In this document: positions 31,334 to 33,963 of the stretch, in pieces
How positions within the stretch are numbered: position 1 is the first letter of the stretch
Layout: each line of letters begins with the position of its first letter
Source: a bacterium
Lineage (GTDB): Bacteria > Patescibacteriota > Minisyncoccia > UBA6257 > UBA9933
Assembly: GCA_021791445.1 (NCBI GenBank)
Contig: JAJYWO010000018.1
Span: forward strand, 1-33,963
Reading direction: 5' to 3'
Length of the DNA stretch: 33,963 bases
The notes under the pieces: generated by a model
Database searches by the model: none
The model's input: only the letters and a program-made list of their open reading frames with translations
Told to the model about the DNA's origin: nothing
Position numbers and translations under genes: made by a program

Positions 31334-31681
31334 ATGAAAAAATTTTTCGGAATTTTGGGAATCGTCGGTTTGTCTTTGTTGATGGCGGCTTCCGCCGGCG
31401 CGGTGGACATTCCGGGCATTACTCCGACCGGCCCGACAACGGTGAGCGGCACGGTTGACGTGATTAAAAACATCGTCAGGTGGGTTTATATAATTTTCTT
31501 CATTGTCGCGGTATTGTTTATTCTTATGGCGGCCTTTACTTATTTGACCGCCGGCGGCGATGCGGAAAAAGTGAAAAGCGCACACAACCAGATTATTTAC
31601 GCCGCGGTGGCGATTGTCGTGGCTTTGATCGCGGTGAGCGTGGATACGATTGTTTCCACTTTCTTGTCAACAGGACAGTAA
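31334..31681 (+). CDS. Two-helix VirB2/TrbC-like protein (array member 5)
   Basis: 115 aa, the most compact member. Signal-like N-terminus (IVGLSLLMAASAGAVD), helix one (VRWVYIIFFIVAVLFILMAAFTYL), loop TAGGDAEKVKSAHNQ, helix two (IIYAAVAIVVALIAVSVDTIV), short tail. Its DNA is richer in G+C at silent positions than the other members. It ends the array; a bidirectional-looking terminator follows and then rpmH. Confidence 0.8.
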   Translation: MKKFFGILGIVGLSLLMAASAGAVDIPGITPTGPTTVSGTVDVIKNIVRWVYIIFFIVAVLFILMAAFTYLTAGGDAEKVKSAHNQIIYAAVAIVVALIAVSVDTIVSTFLSTGQ

Positions 31682-31716
31682 GAAGTAGTAAGTAGAAAGC
31701 ATAAAGTATAAAGAAA

Positions 31717-31747
31717 AACAAGTTTGTCGCAAGACAAGCTTGTTTTT
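31717..31747 (+). terminator. Terminator between the array and rpmH
   Basis: AACAAGTTTGTC-GCAA-GACAAGCTTGTT, a 12-bp stem with one G-U pair, then T-run. The 3' arm contains the TTGTTT of the rpmH promoter. Confidence 0.88.
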
Positions 31748-31768
31748 CTTTAATTGATTTGTTATTAT
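31740..31768 (+). promoter_or_regulatory. Leaderless promoter of rpmH within the terminator tail
   Basis: TTGTTT (31740-31745), 17-nt spacer, TATTAT (31763-31768), 6 nt to the ATG at 31775. Confidence 0.6.
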
Positions 31769-31774
31769 ATTGGC

Positions 31775-31909
31775 ATGTCTACAACGCGACAACCGAAAAA
31801 GAAAAAAAGAAGCCGGACGCACGGATTTTTGAAGCGTAGCCGCACAACCGGAGGCAAGAATGTGCTGAATAGAAGGAGAAGGAAGGGAAGGAAGAAAATT
31901 ACTGTGTAA
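31775..31909 (+). CDS. rpmH: 50S ribosomal protein L34
   Basis: 44 aa, [18 protein letters not shown] then a basic C-terminus with [14 protein letters not shown] and ITV; the RTHGFL and RRRRKGRKK features are those of L34, the smallest conserved large-subunit protein. It begins the rpmH-rnpA-yidC-khpB cluster. The leaderless-type promoter lies 6 nt before the ATG and rnpA follows 4 nt after the stop. Confidence 0.96.
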   Translation: MSTTRQPKKKKRSRTHGFLKRSRTTGGKNVLNRRRRKGRKKITV

Positions 31910-31913
31910 TTTT

Positions 31914-32240
31914 ATGTTATCAAAGAAATTCCGGCTTCAAATTCAAAATTGGCTGAAAAATAAAAATAAACGAGTTATAAGCCGCAGAAGCGATTTTTTT
32001 ATTGTAAGAATGTCCGCCAATGATTTGGATTCCAGCCGTTTCGGAGTTATTATCAGCGCGAAAGTTTCAAAATCAGCGGTCAAGCGAAACAGGATTAAGA
32101 GAATTATTTACGATTTTGTCAGATTAAACGAGTTGCATAAAAAAGCCGGCAGAGATGTCGCGATAACGGTTTTGCCGGCAACGGCGAAATTGGAAAGAAA
32201 CGAAATTGAAAAAGAAATTTTTAAACTTTTAAATTTCTAA
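31914..32240 (+). CDS. rnpA: Ribonuclease P protein component
   Basis: Protein cofactor of the RNA enzyme that matures tRNA 5' ends. 108 aa, basic, with the diagnostic KRNRIKRIIYDF helix near residues 57-68 and a SRFGVIISAKVSKSAV strand before it. Linked to rpmH as in most bacteria. Its last codons merge with an A/T-rich AAACTTTTAAA repeat that fills the short gap to yidC. Confidence 0.94.
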   Translation: MLSKKFRLQIQNWLKNKNKRVISRRSDFFIVRMSANDLDSSRFGVIISAKVSKSAVKRNRIKRIIYDFVRLNELHKKAGRDVAITVLPATAKLERNEIEKEIFKLLNF

Positions 32241-32260
32241 ACTCTGAAACTTTTAAAACT
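32220..32260. repeat. AAACTTTTAAA repeat between rnpA and yidC
   Basis: Imperfect copies of TTTTAAACTTTTAAA and GAAACTTTTAAA, the reverse orientation of the AAGTTTAAAAG family. It covers the rnpA 3' end. Confidence 0.55.
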
Positions 32261-32986
32261 ATGGCTAATTTATTCAATAAATTTCTTTATGCGCCGCTTT
32301 TAAGCGCGCTCGTGTTTTTATACGAAAACATTCCGGGGCATGATTTGGGAATCGCCATTATTGTTCTGACAATCGCAATCAGAATTGTTTTATTGCCTTT
32401 GTTTTACAAGGGCGCTAAAGACCAGGCGATAATGCAGCGTTTGGCGCCGAGAATAAAAGAAATCCAGAAAGACCACAAGGATGACCGCGCCAAACAAGCG
32501 CAGGCACTGATGGACCTTTACCGCGAGCATAAGGTGAATCCGATGTCGCAATTTTTGATAATTCTCATTCAATTGCCGATTTTAATCGCGCTTTACTGGG
32601 TTTTTCTAAAAGGAATTCCGGCGAATGGAGAATTGAGCCATTATTTTTTAGGGATAATAGATTTAAGCAAGCGCAGTTTTATTATTGTTATTTTGGCGGC
32701 CTTGGCGCAGTATTTTCAAGGCAAATTGTCTTTGTCGAAAATGACCAAGCGAGCGGAAGAATTGTCGCCGATGGAGAAAATGGGCAGGCAGATGGTTTTC
32801 ATCGGTCCGGTTTTGACAATAATGTTTTTAAGTTATTTGCCGTCGGCAGTCGGCCTTTACTGGTTGACAACATCCGTTTTTTCGGCTATTCAACAAATAG
32901 CGATCAATAAACGTTTGGCAAAGGCTGATGAAGAAAAATTAATTGAAATGGATAAAAAACTTCACCACAAAAATGGAAAAAATTGA
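32261..32986 (+). CDS. yidC: Membrane protein insertase YidC/Oxa1
   Basis: Inserts and folds membrane proteins, alone or with SecYEG. 241 aa, the short form without the large periplasmic domain of proteobacteria. Hydrophobic segments near residues 8-24 and 28-47, then the hairpin (KDQAIMQRLAPRIKEIQKDHKDDRAKQAQALMDLYREHKVNP), and further helices with PILIALYWVFLKG and GLYWLTTSVFSAIQQIAINK. A conserved Arg (IAIRIVLLPLF) lies in the insertion groove. The end overlaps khpB by 14 nt. Confidence 0.95.
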   Translation: MANLFNKFLYAPLLSALVFLYENIPGHDLGIAIIVLTIAIRIVLLPLFYKGAKDQAIMQRLAPRIKEIQKDHKDDRAKQAQALMDLYREHKVNPMSQFLIILIQLPILIALYWVFLKGIPANGELSHYFLGIIDLSKRSFIIVILAALAQYFQGKLSLSKMTKRAEELSPMEKMGRQMVFIGPVLTIMFLSYLPSAVGLYWLTTSVFSAIQQIAINKRLAKADEEKLIEMDKKLHHKNGKN

Positions 32987-33401
32987 ACAAATAATTAAAC
33001 AGATGGTTGAGATGATGGGATTTGATGATTTTTCCGTGAATTATTCCGCTGACAACGGGAAAATTTCCATATTTATAAACGATAATCTTATTTCGGAAAA
33101 TAATTTGCCGACCATTGTTGGTAATTTTGATACAGTTGTTAAGTTGATTGCCCAGAGGAACGGAGTTGATTTTGCCATAACGGACGTGAATAATTATCGC
33201 CATAAGCGCGAAGATTTGATTTTGGAAATCGCCAAAGTGGCGGCGAGAAAATCAGTTGCCGAAAAAAAAGAGATGCCGCTGCCGATAATGAACGCTTACG
33301 AACGCCGGCTTGTGCACACCGAACTTTCCAAACATCCGGACATTAAAACCGAGAGCGTGGGCGAAGGAAAAGAAAGATATGTGGTGATTAAGCCGATATA
33401 A
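32973..33401 (+). CDS. khpB: KhpB/Jag-like RNA-binding protein (KH + R3H)
   Basis: 142 aa from the ATG at 32973, preferred over an upstream TTG (32943). It has a KH-II-like domain followed by an R3H domain with NAYERRLVHTELSKH (Arg-x3-His) and the SVGEGKERYVVIKP end. In the KH part, the place of the usual GKRG loop reads VGNFDTVV, so the GxxG RNA-clasp motif is not seen. It closes the rpmH-rnpA-yidC cluster, the usual place of this protein. It overlaps yidC by 14 nt and the convergent exonuclease gene by 14 nt. Confidence 0.88.
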   Translation: MEKIEQIIKQMVEMMGFDDFSVNYSADNGKISIFINDNLISENNLPTIVGNFDTVVKLIAQRNGVDFAITDVNNYRHKREDLILEIAKVAARKSVAEKKEMPLPIMNAYERRLVHTELSKHPDIKTESVGEGKERYVVIKPI

Positions 33402-33963
33402 TTCTTTTAATTAAACTTTGGAATCCGAACTCCTCGAAATACGCGAGGAGTTTTTCTTTGGGGAGACCCTCATATTTTAATTCCTCAAGATTTTTTATTT
33501 CCAGCGGCGCGTCGCGTCTGATAGTCGCCAGTTTTTTGGAAAGCAGGGCGATTTCCCGCAATGTATTGATTTTTTCGTATTGTTTTTCGTTTTTTCCGTT
33601 TTCCAAGAAATTTTCTATTGAGCCGTATTTTTGGATAATTTGAACCGCGGTTTTCGGGCCGATGCCGGAAACGCCTTTGATATTGTCCGACGGGTCGCCG
33701 ACAAGGCCTTTGTAATCGGTTAATTGCGACGGATGAACGCCGAATTTATTCACCACTTCTTCTTCATTGTAAACCATCGTGTCGCTGATTCCTTTTTTGA
33801 AAGTTTCAACGAAAATTTTGTCGTTTTTGACTAATTGGAAAGCGTCGGCGTCACCGGTTAAAATTATAATTTTTAAATCAGGCAGTCCGCCGTCCGCCGG
33901 CTGGCGGAGCGAAGAAAATTTTTCAGCCGCGGTGCCGATTAAGTCGTCCGCTTCAAGATCGGA
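33388..33963 (-). CDS. Free-standing 5'-3' exonuclease (PolA exonuclease-domain type), 5' end outside window
   Basis: FEN-like nuclease for primer and flap removal. The frame is open to the window edge; 191 codons plus the stop are visible. Motifs: EADDLIG and TGDADAFQLV (acidic metal ligands) and the helix-hairpin-helix region DYKGLVGDPSDNIKGVSGIGPKTA. It ends FGFQSLIKRIISA and stops, the place where PolA would continue into its polymerase domains, so this is a stand-alone exonuclease. A TCCGCC palindrome encodes QPADGG in a loop near the window edge. Confidence 0.92.
   Translation of the reverse strand, partial: SDLEADDLIGTAAEKFSSLRQPADGGLPDLKIIILTGDADAFQLVKNDKIFVETFKKGISDTMVYNEEEVVNKFGVHPSQLTDYKGLVGDPSDNIKGVSGIGPKTAVQIIQKYGSIENFLENGKNEKQYEKINTLREIALLSKKLATIRRDAPLEIKNLEELKYEGLPKEKLLAYFEEFGFQSLIKRIISA
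33893..33908. repeat. Palindromic element TCCGCC-N4-GGCGGA inside the exonuclease gene
   Basis: Perfect 6-bp arms with loop GGCT, in frame. A further partial arm (GTCCGCCG) precedes it. Confidence 0.75.

Noticed and set aside
1-33963. Alternative genetic code with UGA read as Gly, as in some CPR lineages
   Set aside because: Genes such as metG end properly at TGA, glycine is encoded by GGN, and no in-frame TGA interrupts conserved proteins.

Overview
This window looks like a chromosomal segment from a small-genome bacterium of the Candidate Phyla Radiation (Patescibacteria), probably Parcubacteria-like. That is an inference from protein style, the array of small VirB2/TrbC-like membrane proteins, the very compact gene spacing and the repeats inserted inside housekeeping genes; there is no 16S rRNA to prove it. 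The genetic code is the standard bacterial one: TAA, TAG and TGA all end genes and TGA is not read through. No gene-free stretch exceeds about 220 bases.

Layout. 1-2486: 3' part of leuS and a lamin-tail-like membrane-anchored protein. 2483-4107: an HtrA-like protease that starts exactly at the CCA end of tRNA-Ser(CGA), a 79-bp tandem duplication of the tRNA-Ser promoter and 5' end, a DUF1003 membrane protein, then tRNA-Val(UAC) and tRNA-Ile(UAU). 4112-7684: ftsH, a small unknown gene and rpsA on the minus strand. 7747-12891: a metal-site-deficient MBL-fold protein, a small membrane protein, gyrA, an orphan solute-binding protein and a two-helix pilin-like protein. 12968-16782: gyrB, secE, nusG, rplK, an AT-rich unknown gene and a duplicated rplK 3' fragment. 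16854-21096: gatB, miaA (overlapping tail to tail), an undescribed ~130-nt plus-strand micro-gene, and thrS. 21200-27169: two small unknown genes, dnaE, rnhB, metG. 27323-31681: an envelope island with an SPFH protein, its partner, a lipoprotein and five two-helix VirB2/TrbC-like paralogues. 31775-33963: the rpmH-rnpA-yidC-khpB cluster and a free-standing 5'-3' exonuclease cut by the window edge.

How it works together. Most of the content is information processing: aminoacylation (leuS, thrS, metG, gatB), tRNA maturation (miaA, rnpA), translation (rpsA, rplK, rpmH), replication and topology (dnaE, rnhB, gyrA, gyrB, exonuclease), transcription (nusG) and membrane-protein biogenesis and quality control (secE, yidC, ftsH). 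The accessory content is envelope-related.

The strongest new signals are regulatory. Many housekeeping genes carry a -10 box 6-7 nt before the ATG and no Shine-Dalgarno sequence, which predicts leaderless mRNAs; a separate set of mostly unknown or envelope genes has strong Shine-Dalgarno sequences. dnaE and rnhB share one palindromic -10 box centred exactly between their start codons. Several promoters are built into the preceding terminator. Short palindromes with TCCGCC/GGCGGA arms sit in frame inside four housekeeping genes.
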